This document shows, piece after piece, positions 27,831-36,054 of a stretch of DNA of 64,000 nt. The position numbers and the translations under genes are program-made. Source of the stretch: Lachnospiraceae bacterium (GTDB lineage: Bacteria; Bacillota; Clostridia; Lachnospirales; Lachnospiraceae); contig JAAWAC010000007.1 of NCBI GenBank assembly GCA_022791975.1, positions 62,001 through 126,000 of the forward strand. Direction: 5' to 3'. The notes under the pieces were generated by a model. The model was given only the letters and a program-made list of their open reading frames with translations. It was not told the origin of the DNA and did not search any database. Position 1 is the stretch's first letter; each line of letters opens with the position of its first letter.

Positions 27831-28595
27831 CTATTTGTTATCCCAGTTCCCTCCTTCCTTCAGGAGTCGCTCCAAAAGGTACTCCCTGTGATTGATAAAC
27901 ATCTCCGTCACCTGGTAGCTCTCCGTCTCTTCATAAGAGACCGGGTGAATCCGCCCCTGATCAAAGGAGAGAAGCTCCGCCCCCGGGATTCCCAACAACA
28001 AGGGGGAATGGCTGGCAATCAAAAACTGGCTTCCCCCAAGAGCCAGACGATTTAGGCAGATCAGAAGCGTCAGCTGCCGCTGGGGAGAAATCGCCGCCTC
28101 CGGCTCATCCAGGAGATAAAGGCCCTTCTCCGAAAACCGGTTCTGCATCAGCCCTAGAAAACTCTCCCCGTGGGACTGCTCGTGGGGAGAACGCCCCCCA
28201 TACTGCCTGTAATAAATCTCCGGAGGGGTTACATCCCGGTACTCCTCCGCCTGGGTAGCCACATTGTAGAAGCTTTCCGCCCGGAGAAAAAAACTGTCCC
28301 TGGGTCTTTGATGTCCCTTCCGAAGAGTGAGCCCCCGATGGAGGCTGGAATGAGTCTCCCTGGTAGAGAAACGAAAGTTTCTGCTGCCTCCCTCCGGGTT
28401 GAGTCCATAGGCCGTTGCAATGGCCTCCAAAAGGGTGGATTTTCCGGTCCCGTTTTCCCCCACGAAAATAGTAATATTGCTGGTGAATGTAAGCTCCTCC
28501 AGCTGCTTTAGAGCCTCAATCCGACGCAGATAGCAGTCCTCATCAATTTTCGCCCAATGGATGTACAAGCCTTCCACAAACAGTCTGCTAAGCAT
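27831..28595 (-). CDS. AAA ATPase with ABC-like head (COG3910 type)
   Basis: A 254-residue stand-alone ATPase. Walker A is GENGTGKST, followed by a degenerate linker, the Walker B LYLLDEPEAAISP and the H-loop ASHSPLLL. The small size with both motifs close together matches the AAA_23/COG3910 group, whose members resemble the ABC ATPase heads of RecF/SMC-like proteins without the coiled coil. No nuclease or toxin partner is next to it; the neighbours are the DUF362/MoxR cassette downstream and a divergent IclR gene. It starts at an ATG behind GAGGGGAAAG. A defence or DNA-repair role is possible but unsupported. Confidence 0.82.
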   Translation of the reverse strand: MLSRLFVEGLYIHWAKIDEDCYLRRIEALKQLEELTFTSNITIFVGENGTGKSTLLEAIATAYGLNPEGGSRNFRFSTRETHSSLHRGLTLRKGHQRPRDSFFLRAESFYNVATQAEEYRDVTPPEIYYRQYGGRSPHEQSHGESFLGLMQNRFSEKGLYLLDEPEAAISPQRQLTLLICLNRLALGGSQFLIASHSPLLLGIPGAELLSFDQGRIHPVSYEETESYQVTEMFINHREYLLERLLKEGGNWDNK

Positions 28596-28819
28596 GATTC
28601 TTTCCCCTCAAATTCTTTTTCCAAATCTCAGCTATAAAATCCCGAACATGCCATAGGATTTCACCCAAAATTCGTATAACAAAACCCGTGCATAATCCGG
28701 AATTTTATGATATACTATTTCAAAAGATTTCCTTTTGCGACGTTCGCCAAGCGCCCAGGTAAGCCCCACATTTGGCCCACTTGTTCGCAAAATTCACCTA
28801 CAGTTAAGGAGAGTGACCT

Positions 28820-29599
28820 ATGCAAGCAACCGAACATCGTTCCACATCCCGTGTCCTGGACATCCTGGAGCAACTGGCCCTGCGCAAGGAGGGCATGACC
28901 CTAACCGAGTTGGCCCAGCTTCTGCGTGCGCCAAAAAGCAGTCTGTTTCCCATTATCCACACCATGGAACAGCGGGGCTTTTTAACCAGCGATGCCTCCT
29001 CCCGCTATCGCATCGGTCCCCATGCCTATCTCACCGGCATGAACTATGAAAATCCCGTCCCCATGCACAGCATTATCCAGGAAAAAATGCGGGAAATCGT
29101 GGCCCAGTGCCAGGAGACCTGTCATCTTGGCATTCTGGCTGGTCCGGATGTTCTCTATGTAGCCAAGATAGACTCTCCTCTGCCCATAGCCCTGCGCTCC
29201 AAGGTGGGAAATCGTCTGCCCGCCTACTGTACCGGCGTGGGAAAAGCTTTGATCTATCCTCTAAGTCTGGCCCAGCTTCGCGCCCTCTATCCAAACGGCC
29301 TGACCCAGTATACCAGTAATACCATCACCGACATACAGCAGCTTTACCTGGAACTCCAGGAAGTGGAAAAGACAGGCTTTGCCTACGAATACTCGGAGGC
29401 CACTGAGGGCGTTCAGTGCATTGCTGTGCCCTTAAAACGCAACAACCAGATTCTGGCTTCCCTGAGTATCTGCATTCCCTCCTTCCGCAGCACGCCGGAA
29501 AAGAGAGGGGAAATCTGCCAGCTTTTAAAAAGGTCCCAGAAGGAACTGGAGCTGCGCCTGGAAGAATACCAAATTGAGAGCAGTCTGTTTATTATATAG
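28820..29599 (+). CDS. IclR family transcriptional regulator
   Basis: A 259-residue IclR protein with an N-terminal winged helix-turn-helix (MTLTELAQLLRAPKSSLFPIIHTMEQRGFL) and a C-terminal effector domain with the typical GKALIYPLSLAQLRALYP and TEGVQCIAVPL. IclR regulators often control aromatic or sugar-acid catabolism. It is divergent from the AAA ATPase gene and convergent with a GntR gene 15 bases after its stop; no obvious target operon is adjacent. The ATG follows AAGGAGAG. A TATACT box lies near 28720 but its -35 is poor. Confidence 0.9.
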   Translation: MQATEHRSTSRVLDILEQLALRKEGMTLTELAQLLRAPKSSLFPIIHTMEQRGFLTSDASSRYRIGPHAYLTGMNYENPVPMHSIIQEKMREIVAQCQETCHLGILAGPDVLYVAKIDSPLPIALRSKVGNRLPAYCTGVGKALIYPLSLAQLRALYPNGLTQYTSNTITDIQQLYLELQEVEKTGFAYEYSEATEGVQCIAVPLKRNNQILASLSICIPSFRSTPEKRGEICQLLKRSQKELELRLEEYQIESSLFII

Positions 29600-29614
29600 T
29601 TCCCTTATGTCTCT

Positions 29615-30322
29615 CTATTCCAGAACTTCTGCCTGCTCCTTAAAATAACCCGGGTTCTTCTTAATATGCTCCCGCATGAGCTCCATGGCCGTCTGCCCGT
29701 CATGGCATTCTATGGCCTCCAGAATCCGCTTGTGGTAAAACACCCCTGATTCACAGCCCATGCGCTCGATTACCTTTAACATGCTCTCGGAAAACACTTC
29801 CTTGAGAATGGTATTGACCTTTATCACCAGCGGATTTTTCGTAATCTCTCCCACCTTTAAGTGAAATTCCAGATCTGCCTCCGCAAACCCCCGCAGATCC
29901 AGGCTGTTCTGGCAGTGCTCCATGCACTCAAAGATCTCCTTCAAATCACTGATATCCTCTTCTTCCGCCCGCTCCGCCGCCACCCGGGCAGCCTCTGCGT
30001 CCAGCATTTCCCGAAATTCAAATATCTGAAAAATAGACTGATCTCCCAGATATACCTGGGGCACCAGGGGATTCATACAGTCATCAATCCCGATGGTTCG
30101 CACAAAGGAGCCCTCCCCCAGGCGGGTCTCCAAAAGCCCCAAAGCCCCAAGCTTCTGCAAAGCCTGCCGAATCGTAATCCGGCTGACTCCGAAAAGCTCT
30201 GCCAGCTCATTTTCCGAGGGCAGCTTTTCCCCCTGCTGCCACTCCCCCTTGATAATGGAAGCCTTTAGCTGCTTTAAGACTTCCTCCCCCACATTTACCC
30301 GCTTGATTGGCCGAATGCCCAT
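29615..30322 (-). CDS. GntR/FadR-subfamily transcriptional regulator
   Basis: A 235-residue regulator with an N-terminal GntR winged helix (KLPSENELAELFGVSRITIRQALQKLGALGLL) and a C-terminal FCD domain with the metal-binding His/Asp pattern (FREMLDAEAARVAAE, LEFHLKVGEITKNP, HDGQTAMELMREHIKK). FCD regulators usually bind small carboxylates or sugar acids. It lies 21 bases after the YtcJ-like amidohydrolase gene in the same direction, so the two form one operon behind the promoter at 31632-31660, and it probably autoregulates that unit. The inducer is unknown. Confidence 0.9.
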   Translation of the reverse strand: MGIRPIKRVNVGEEVLKQLKASIIKGEWQQGEKLPSENELAELFGVSRITIRQALQKLGALGLLETRLGEGSFVRTIGIDDCMNPLVPQVYLGDQSIFQIFEFREMLDAEAARVAAERAEEEDISDLKEIFECMEHCQNSLDLRGFAEADLEFHLKVGEITKNPLVIKVNTILKEVFSESMLKVIERMGCESGVFYHKRILEAIECHDGQTAMELMREHIKKNPGYFKEQAEVLE

Positions 30323-30343
30323 GATATCCTCCCGTTCCTTTCC

Positions 30344-31597
30344 TTACCCTTCCTTATCCTGGCCAGCCAACCTGCGAAAAATCGATTTCCCCTCCTTGAT
30401 TGTCTCCAAAACGTGGATATCCCTCAGCCCCTCCACCGGGCTTGTCAGGGGATTTCCATCCAAAATCACCAGATCCGCCAGCTTTCCCTCTGAAATACTT
30501 CCCTTTTTCCTTTCCTCCAATATCTGAATGGCGCCGTGGATTGTCACGGCCCGCAAAGCCTCCTCCACAAAAATCCTTTGCTTCTCCTGGGAGATAGGGC
30601 CACCTTCTGCCTGATTTCTGACCGCCTGCTCCACCAGAAACAGCATATTGGGCTCTCTGTCCCCCAGAAGGGTCGCCTCCCTTTCACCACAGGAGCACTC
30701 GTCCCAGGCACCGGAACAACCTCCCAGCCGACAATGCCGGCGATAACACAGTCCCTCCGAAAAGGACAACGGCTTTCCAAAGGCCCCGGATGACTCCGGA
30801 CCAAAAATCACATCCAACCGCAAAATTCCCAAAAGGCTGGCCAGATGAAGTAGCGCATACTCTCCAGCCTCTGTCCTGGCCTCCTTAAGGGTGGTGATTC
30901 CCTGGGATGCAAAAAGCCGGACCGCCTCTTTCACGCCCCAAAGCGCCTCCTTAAGAGAGGGAAGCTTTATGCTCTCCACCGCCTGGAGAAACGCCCTGCC
31001 TCTTAATATCCCCGTGGGCATCCTGGTTCCGGAAGAGCGCTCAATCTGTCCCCCAAAAGGGTCGGGAGTAAACCGCCCAATCCCGGCCACTGCAAGCCCC
31101 ATACTGTTAAATGCCCCATATTGTCCAGAAGCATGAACCAGACAGACAGGCCGCTCCCGGCTGATCTCATCCAGCTCCTCCAGCGTTGGCCCCTGTCCCA
31201 GAGGATACCTCTCCGGTGCATAGCCCATGGCCACAAACCAGATGCCTGGCTTGATCCCTCTTTGCTCTATCTGCCTTGTAAGCTCCCTGACCAGCTCCTT
31301 GGGAGAATTACAGACACCCCCGGGCCCAGGAGATGCGTTTCCAAACATGTTGTTATAGGCCAGGCTCATCAAATGGGAACTACCGTGAATAAATCCTGGC
31401 AACATGGTCCTCCCCTCCAGGTCCACCACCTGGACACCCCTATGCAAGAGGGAGCCCATGTCCGCCCGGGAGCCTACCCACTGAATTCTTTTCCCAGAGA
31501 CCAACACTGCCTCCGCCCGGGGTCTTATCCGGTCCATGGTAAGAATCTGTCCGTTTATATATGCCCTCTTTCTCAAATCATCACTTCCACTTTGCAA
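30344..31597 (-). CDS. YtcJ-type amidohydrolase, internally shortened and lacking metal ligands
   Basis: A 417-residue protein that keeps both ends of the YtcJ/Amidohydro_3 family: the N-terminal INGQILTMDRIRPRAEAVLVSGKRIQWVG and C-terminal AIQILEERKKGSISEGKLADLVILDGNPL. Family members usually have well over 500 residues. Here the metal motif PGxxDxHxH reads PGFIHGSSHL, and the middle of the barrel, where the other His ligands lie, is replaced by a short Cys-rich stretch (CYRRHCRLGGCSGAWDECSC). It is therefore probably not a working hydrolase. The reading frame is intact, so this is not a simple pseudogene. It starts at a TTG; a TTG seven codons later with GGAAG upstream is equally likely. 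Confidence 0.7.
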   Translation of the reverse strand: MQSGSDDLRKRAYINGQILTMDRIRPRAEAVLVSGKRIQWVGSRADMGSLLHRGVQVVDLEGRTMLPGFIHGSSHLMSLAYNNMFGNASPGPGGVCNSPKELVRELTRQIEQRGIKPGIWFVAMGYAPERYPLGQGPTLEELDEISRERPVCLVHASGQYGAFNSMGLAVAGIGRFTPDPFGGQIERSSGTRMPTGILRGRAFLQAVESIKLPSLKEALWGVKEAVRLFASQGITTLKEARTEAGEYALLHLASLLGILRLDVIFGPESSGAFGKPLSFSEGLCYRRHCRLGGCSGAWDECSCGEREATLLGDREPNMLFLVEQAVRNQAEGGPISQEKQRIFVEEALRAVTIHGAIQILEERKKGSISEGKLADLVILDGNPLTSPVEGLRDIHVLETIKEGKSIFRRLAGQDKEG

Positions 31598-31631
31598 ATT
31601 CTTCCATGTAGTTTATCCCGGCTCTTTCTCT

Positions 31632-31660
31632 ATCATACACCAAAACGGAAAGCAGGGCAA
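31632..31660 (-). promoter_or_regulatory. sigma-A promoter of the YtcJ-like / GntR operon
   Basis: TTGCCC-N17-TATGAT on the minus strand, directly downstream of the nagB-like terminator. Confidence 0.65.
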
Positions 31661-31673
31661 GATTGCAGAGGGC

Positions 31674-31705
31674 AAAAAGGAAGGAACCCTTCCAAGGTTC
31701 CTTCC
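31674..31705 (-). terminator. rho-independent terminator of the nagA-nagB-like operon
   Basis: Perfect 10-bp arms GGAAGGAACC / GGTTCCTTCC followed by TTTTT on the minus strand. Confidence 0.92.
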
Positions 31706-31745
31706 CTCTTGTGCGAACTTCTTTCTATATAAATTTGCCTTCTCC

Positions 31746-32705
31746 CTAATATCCAACCTTCTCCCAGCACTCAAAGGGCGCCGCGATCTCCTCGCTGACG
31801 TACACCTGGGTTTTCATCAGCTGCAACATAGAGCTGGGGATCGCCGGTGACACAGGTCCATGAAGAACCAGACGAGAGGTCATTCTCTGCCAGGAAGAGA
31901 AGGTATTATTGGTCAGCAGTGCATGTACCTCAATACGCTCCCTTGCATTCTTTACATCCACCGGGCCGATGGTTGCAGCCTTGGGAGGTACGCTGGCAAT
32001 GTAACCGGACTGTCCAAACACCCCGTGAAGGGAGTTCTGGGCCACAGTCAGAGGATGCAGGGTTACAATCCGTGCCTCCATATTCAGATACTCATCCATA
32101 TCATCGGTCATAAACTCGGAGACCGGATCGATAAAGGCCATATGGCCGGTCCATCCCGGGGAGGAGGAGCAGATATCCGCACCGCCCTCGCCGATCTCCG
32201 TGATCAGCTTGGAATAATGGCCGATATTGGCATTGGTGGGATAATGTACGTTCTCCATAGGCATCCGAAGCTTCTCATCGATCTGATATACGAAATACTT
32301 TAACATAGAATGGGCAAAGCCTGCCTCATAAGTCTCCGGCGCAATATTTCCCTGATCGTCCGCCCACTCATCCATGGCAAAAATGTGCAGCTTGCTGCAA
32401 TCTACCTGGAAGTAGTTGATCAGCTGTGCCAGGGGAATGTAGGTCTCCGGCTCCGGGTTGCCCAGGATCATGCTGTATTTTTTGCCCTGCTCTGAGGCCG
32501 CCTTCAGACGGGAAAACAAAGTGGCAATCAGCACCGGATGGGGATTCATCATAACCTTAATGTTGAAATCCGGATTGGCGTGCTTTTCCAGCTCCTTGCC
32601 GCTCAGCTTGCGCAGACGCTCGCAGACCTCCCGATCCTTAAACGGCACATAATCTCCACACTTAAACTCAAATTTGGTTGGGGGATCAAAAATAATGTCT
32701 TTCAT
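31746..32705 (-). CDS. NagB-family glucosamine-6-phosphate deaminase-like protein
   Basis: A 319-residue protein of the NagB superfamily, longer than E. coli NagB (266). The FAMDEWAD block matches the FNMDEY motif with the catalytic Asp. At the ring-opening site, where NagB has GVDGHIAFNEP, this protein reads GWTGHMAFIDP: the His is kept, but the preceding Asp is Thr and the Glu is Asp. It overlaps nagA by ATGA, so the two are co-translated: deacetylation of GlcNAc-6-P would feed this enzyme. The altered residues leave open a different amino-sugar phosphate or an isomerase role. A strong terminator follows. Confidence 0.82.
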   Translation of the reverse strand: MKDIIFDPPTKFEFKCGDYVPFKDREVCERLRKLSGKELEKHANPDFNIKVMMNPHPVLIATLFSRLKAASEQGKKYSMILGNPEPETYIPLAQLINYFQVDCSKLHIFAMDEWADDQGNIAPETYEAGFAHSMLKYFVYQIDEKLRMPMENVHYPTNANIGHYSKLITEIGEGGADICSSSPGWTGHMAFIDPVSEFMTDDMDEYLNMEARIVTLHPLTVAQNSLHGVFGQSGYIASVPPKAATIGPVDVKNARERIEVHALLTNNTFSSWQRMTSRLVLHGPVSPAIPSSMLQLMKTQVYVSEEIAAPFECWEKVGY

Positions 32706-33841
32706 TGTACCTCTCCTTTCAGTATCACCTTTTTCATGTTCATTTTATAATCCACCACAACAAGGTCTGCCCGCAAACCTGTCGCGATTTCTCCTCTGTC
32801 CAGAAGCCCTGTGGCCCGGGAAGGATTATAGGAGGCATACTGGAATGCCTGCACAATGGACGCACCCGTATGCTTCATCATATTATAGCAGGCCTTCTCC
32901 AGCGTAAGCTTGGAGCCTGCAATCTCTCCTGCAAAATCAAAGTTAATATCTGTCACACCCTCATAGCCCTGGGGAACGGGACCGTCCATACTAAAGGCAT
33001 CGGAAATCAGGATAATCCTGTCATCCCCCTTGATTTTCCGGATCAGCCGCAGCATATAGGGGTCCACATGGATGCCCCGGCTGTCACAGATAAGCTCCGC
33101 ATAGATTCCGGAATTGTAATTGACTGTCTCGTCCACGCACACCCCCCGACACTCCGGATACTTCACCCGGTCTCCTGTGGCGTTGGTGTGGTGGGTGCCG
33201 ATACGCAATCCGTAAGGCAGCAGCGCCTCGATCTCTTCCGGCGCCGCCTCGCTGTGGGCTACGGAAAACACTGCCGCCGGATTCTTCTCCTTCACAGCCC
33301 GGACAAAATCCAGAATCCCCTCCCGCTCCGGAGCCAGGGCCCAAACCTTGGTCAGATCCCAGGCTGCCTCCACAATAGGTAGAAAATCCTCCGCCTTCAC
33401 AGGTCCCTTCCAGGGATTGGACTCTCTGTCACAGCCAAATTTGGGGTTCAGGTAAGGCCCTTCCATATACAGGCCGCCCATATTGGCTCCCTCCTTCTCC
33501 CCCATGGCCTTTCGAATCACCTGGATGCCATCCAGAAACCCCTTCTGATCCATATTAAAATACAGAGCTGGAAGAACCGTGGTGGTCCCATGCTCCAGAT
33601 GATGTCTGGCCGCTGGAAGGGGATTGTCCGAAAAATAATCCTTTCCGCCGCAATGGGTATGAATGTCAATCAGCCCCGGCCCCACAAATTCTCCCTCTAC
33701 ATCCAAAATCTCACAGTCCGCCGGAACTTGAAGCTTTCGCATCTCCCCAAAGGCCTGTATCTTTCCCTCAGAAATGAAAAGCGCCGCCTCCGGAATCAGA
33801 TGATCCCTCATCACCAATGTGGCATTGATGATTGCAAGCAT
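32702..33841 (-). CDS. nagA: N-acetylglucosamine-6-phosphate deacetylase
   Basis: A 379-residue amidohydrolase that removes the acetyl group from GlcNAc-6-phosphate in the cytoplasm. The metal and catalytic residues are all present: HTH in GLIDIHTHCGG, Glu in YMEGPYLNPKFG, His in FSVAHSEA and IGTHHTNA, and the catalytic Asp in LISDAFSMDG. It is the first gene of a two-gene operon with a NagB-like gene, behind a promoter at 33936-33964. The ATG follows GGGGGAGG. Related deacetylases act on GalNAc-6-P, so the exact epimer is not certain. Confidence 0.92.
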   Translation of the reverse strand: MLAIINATLVMRDHLIPEAALFISEGKIQAFGEMRKLQVPADCEILDVEGEFVGPGLIDIHTHCGGKDYFSDNPLPAARHHLEHGTTTVLPALYFNMDQKGFLDGIQVIRKAMGEKEGANMGGLYMEGPYLNPKFGCDRESNPWKGPVKAEDFLPIVEAAWDLTKVWALAPEREGILDFVRAVKEKNPAAVFSVAHSEAAPEEIEALLPYGLRIGTHHTNATGDRVKYPECRGVCVDETVNYNSGIYAELICDSRGIHVDPYMLRLIRKIKGDDRIILISDAFSMDGPVPQGYEGVTDINFDFAGEIAGSKLTLEKACYNMMKHTGASIVQAFQYASYNPSRATGLLDRGEIATGLRADLVVVDYKMNMKKVILKGEVQ

Positions 33842-33935
33842 TTTATTCCTCCCCCTTCCCTTTTATAACGATATCATCACTAATTAAGAAATGATCTCTG
33901 TTCTTGGTCCTGTATTAATTACTAATTCGTATTTT

Positions 33936-33964
33936 ATTTTAAGCGTATTTTCATAAGAAGTCAA
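33936..33964 (-). promoter_or_regulatory. sigma-A promoter of nagA
   Basis: TTGACT-N17-TAAAAT on the minus strand. It lies in the 359-base gap between nagA and the CBM9-like gene, which otherwise holds the promoter of the latter, a TGAAAGT/ACTTTCA dyad and two ACTAATT repeats (33881 and 33921 areas), but no gene. Confidence 0.75.
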
Positions 33965-34076
33965 GACAGAGGAGGAATTCCTTTTATTTTTGTAGAATAG
34001 TCACAAGTTTTTCCATTCTCTTTTGTGGCTTTTTTTGCCTGCAAAAAGGCTTATCACCACGTTTCTTTCTTCCGTC

Positions 34077-34115
34077 TGAAAGTTATCCCGGAAAACCACT
34101 TTTATTACTTTCAAA
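34077..34115. promoter_or_regulatory. possible ROK operator: TGAAAGT/ACTTTCA dyad
   Basis: TGAAAGT (34077-34083) and ACTTTCA (34107-34113) form a 7-bp inverted repeat. The right half lies in TTACTTTCAAA, an 11-base string found identically at 44058-44068 in the ROK-gene promoter region. A shared regulator of both loci is inferred. Confidence 0.4.
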
Positions 34116-34140
34116 AACGTTAAAAATTAATCCGCTCTCA

Positions 34141-34169
34141 TTGAACTTTCTCTTCCAGTATGCTATGAT
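34141..34169 (+). promoter_or_regulatory. sigma-A promoter of the CBM9-like gene
   Basis: TTGAAC-N17-TATGAT, about 30 bases upstream of the chosen ATG at 34201. Confidence 0.75.
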
Positions 34170-34200
34170 AAAAGCAAAAACACCCGAAAGGAGCTTCCTA

Positions 34201-34800
34201 ATGAAAACCTACACCATCCAAAAAAAACCGGACGGACCCGATTTCTGGTCTTTAATTCCCGCCCTCTCCATAGACTGTCCCCTCTGGAGCGATCCCAAGG
34301 GAATTACCGCCTCCGCCAGGTTGTGCTATGATGAGACAGCTATTTATGTAAACCTCTCGGCTGTGGAAGAGCAGATCCGGGCAGAGTACACCTCCGTCCT
34401 GGATTTTCCCTGTGAGGACAGCTGTCTGGAGTTCTTCTTCTGCCCCATGCCCCAGGACAGACGCTACTTTAACATTGAATTCAATCCCAACTGCTGCCTA
34501 TATCTGGGACTGGCCACAGACCGCTACGATCTGGTCCGGCTGCTGCCCCAGACTCCAGTCCTTACCCCCAAATCCGCCCGTACCCCGGATGGTTGGTCTA
34601 TCACCTACCAAATCCCTGTCTCCTTTATTCGCCATTTTTTCCCGGAATTTCAGGCGGTTTCCGGCGGCTCTATCCGGGCCAACTGCTTTAAGTGCGGGGA
34701 TCTAACCCCCAATCCCCACTACCTTTCCTGGAATCCGGTGGATTCTCCCACCCCGGAGTTCCATCGCTCCCAGGATTTCGGCCTGATGTATTTTGCCTAG
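34201..34800 (+). CDS. CBM9/DOMON-like carbohydrate-binding domain protein
   Basis: A 199-residue protein resembling the family 9 carbohydrate-binding fold, with ASARLCYDETAIYVNLSAVEEQIRAEYT, FPCEDSCLEFFFCPMPQDRRYFNIEFNPNCCLYLGLATDR and the C-terminal NPHYLSWNPVDSPTPEFHRSQDFGLMYF. The track start at 34141 lies inside the promoter; the ATG at 34201 has AAAGGAG upstream. There is no signal peptide or second domain, so it is a stand-alone cytoplasmic protein. Such proteins are common in Clostridia and their role is not known. It is transcribed away from nagA. Confidence 0.72.
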   Translation: MKTYTIQKKPDGPDFWSLIPALSIDCPLWSDPKGITASARLCYDETAIYVNLSAVEEQIRAEYTSVLDFPCEDSCLEFFFCPMPQDRRYFNIEFNPNCCLYLGLATDRYDLVRLLPQTPVLTPKSARTPDGWSITYQIPVSFIRHFFPEFQAVSGGSIRANCFKCGDLTPNPHYLSWNPVDSPTPEFHRSQDFGLMYFA

Positions 34801-34822
34801 AGCCTGGACATACAATCTTCCA

Positions 34823-34861
34823 GACCAGGTCTTGGGAATAAAAGCTTCCCAGGACCTGGTC
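34823..34861. terminator. bidirectional hairpin between convergent genes
   Basis: Arms GACCAGGTC-T-TGGGAA and TTCCCA-G-GACCTGGTC, 16 pairs with one G-U, loop of 7. No T-run follows on the plus strand. It sits between the CBM9-like gene and the convergent end of the PfkB gene. Confidence 0.6.
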
Positions 34862-34950
34862 CTCTAACATGGGAGCCCATAAGCTTCACCCGCGCCCCGC
34901 TTTCCCCTGTTTGTCTCAGGCATCCCAGGCTCTTAATCGCCGGCCAGCCT

Positions 34951-35958
34951 TCACTCTGCCGAAAATTTCCCCTCCAATTCTAACACTTGCTCCACCGGCG
35001 CCATCCCTTCCGTGGCTCCCGGCCGGGACAGAGAAGCCGCCGCCCCACAGGTTCCCAGGCGGATGGCTTTTTTAAGCTCCCACCCCTTCCAGGCTCCGTA
35101 GAGAACACCAGAGCAGAAAGCATCCCCCGCCCCCACAGTTCCCTGAATATAGCCCTTGGGAAGCCGAAGACTGTCGCAACTTACAAAGCTCCCCTCTCTG
35201 TCAAGTCCAAATCCGCCCTCTGGACAGTGGATCACGGCCCAGGTGGAGACGCCCATCTCCATCATCTTTTCAAGCGCCTCTCTCATCCGCTCCGGATACA
35301 GCCTTTCCCCATCCTCCCGCAAAATCACCCCGGTAATCTGCTGGGCCTCCAGCTCATTGATAATACAGTAATCTGTGTACCGAAGCGCCGGCGGCACCAG
35401 ATCCTGAAACCGATTCCCCGTCTCTGTCACCACGTCAATGGAGGTCTTGATTCCTCTCTCCCGGGCTCTTGCCAGAAGGCGGGCCATCCTGGTTCCATAT
35501 TCCGCATCCTTTTGATCCAGGGCATCCAGCAAAAGGATATACCCTACATGGAGCAGATCGATGTCCAGCTCCTCCCAGGGAATGCAATCCTCCTGGAAAA
35601 AGGCGTTTGCTCCCCGGTACTGGAAAAAGGTCCGATTCTTTGTGGTATTGTTGCTCATTACCGCCGTAAAGGAGGTGCTCCCTTTCCGTTTGAGGAGACT
35701 GGTATCAATATTTCCATATTTTTCCAGTTCCTCCAGGATATAATCCCCCTCCCCATCGGTACCGATAACCCCCAGAGTCTTTAAAGGTACTGTAGCATCA
35801 AGTCTGGCCAAATCCACGGCCACATTGCACACAGCACCGCCCGTGGAACGGCTGATCCCCTCGGTGATGGTCACCAGCTCGCTCTCCCGGGGCCACCGCT
35901 CCACGGGATATGTAATATCCACAATCAAATTTCCTGCCACACCAATCCCTTTTTTCAA
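34951..35958 (-). CDS. PfkB-family sugar kinase
   Basis: A 335-residue ribokinase-type kinase. The first PfkB signature is in TGGAVCNVAVDLARLDATVPLKTLGVIG and the catalytic second signature in GTVGAGDAFCSGVLYG, where the Asp is the base. It phosphorylates a sugar or nucleoside in the cytoplasm; the substrate cannot be told. It starts at a TTG with GGAGGG upstream, no ATG being suitable. It is the last gene of the ABC operon, after the Gfo/Idh/MocA gene, and probably activates the sugar brought in by the transporter. Confidence 0.88.
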   Translation of the reverse strand: MKKGIGVAGNLIVDITYPVERWPRESELVTITEGISRSTGGAVCNVAVDLARLDATVPLKTLGVIGTDGEGDYILEELEKYGNIDTSLLKRKGSTSFTAVMSNNTTKNRTFFQYRGANAFFQEDCIPWEELDIDLLHVGYILLLDALDQKDAEYGTRMARLLARARERGIKTSIDVVTETGNRFQDLVPPALRYTDYCIINELEAQQITGVILREDGERLYPERMREALEKMMEMGVSTWAVIHCPEGGFGLDREGSFVSCDSLRLPKGYIQGTVGAGDAFCSGVLYGAWKGWELKKAIRLGTCGAAASLSRPGATEGMAPVEQVLELEGKFSAE

Positions 35959-36054
35959 GCTTTTTCCCTCCTACATTAAAATTGCTGCGCGATGGCACGA
36001 TGACTTTCCCATCCAACTAAGAATTTCAGAAAACACTTGACATTTTACGCTAGA

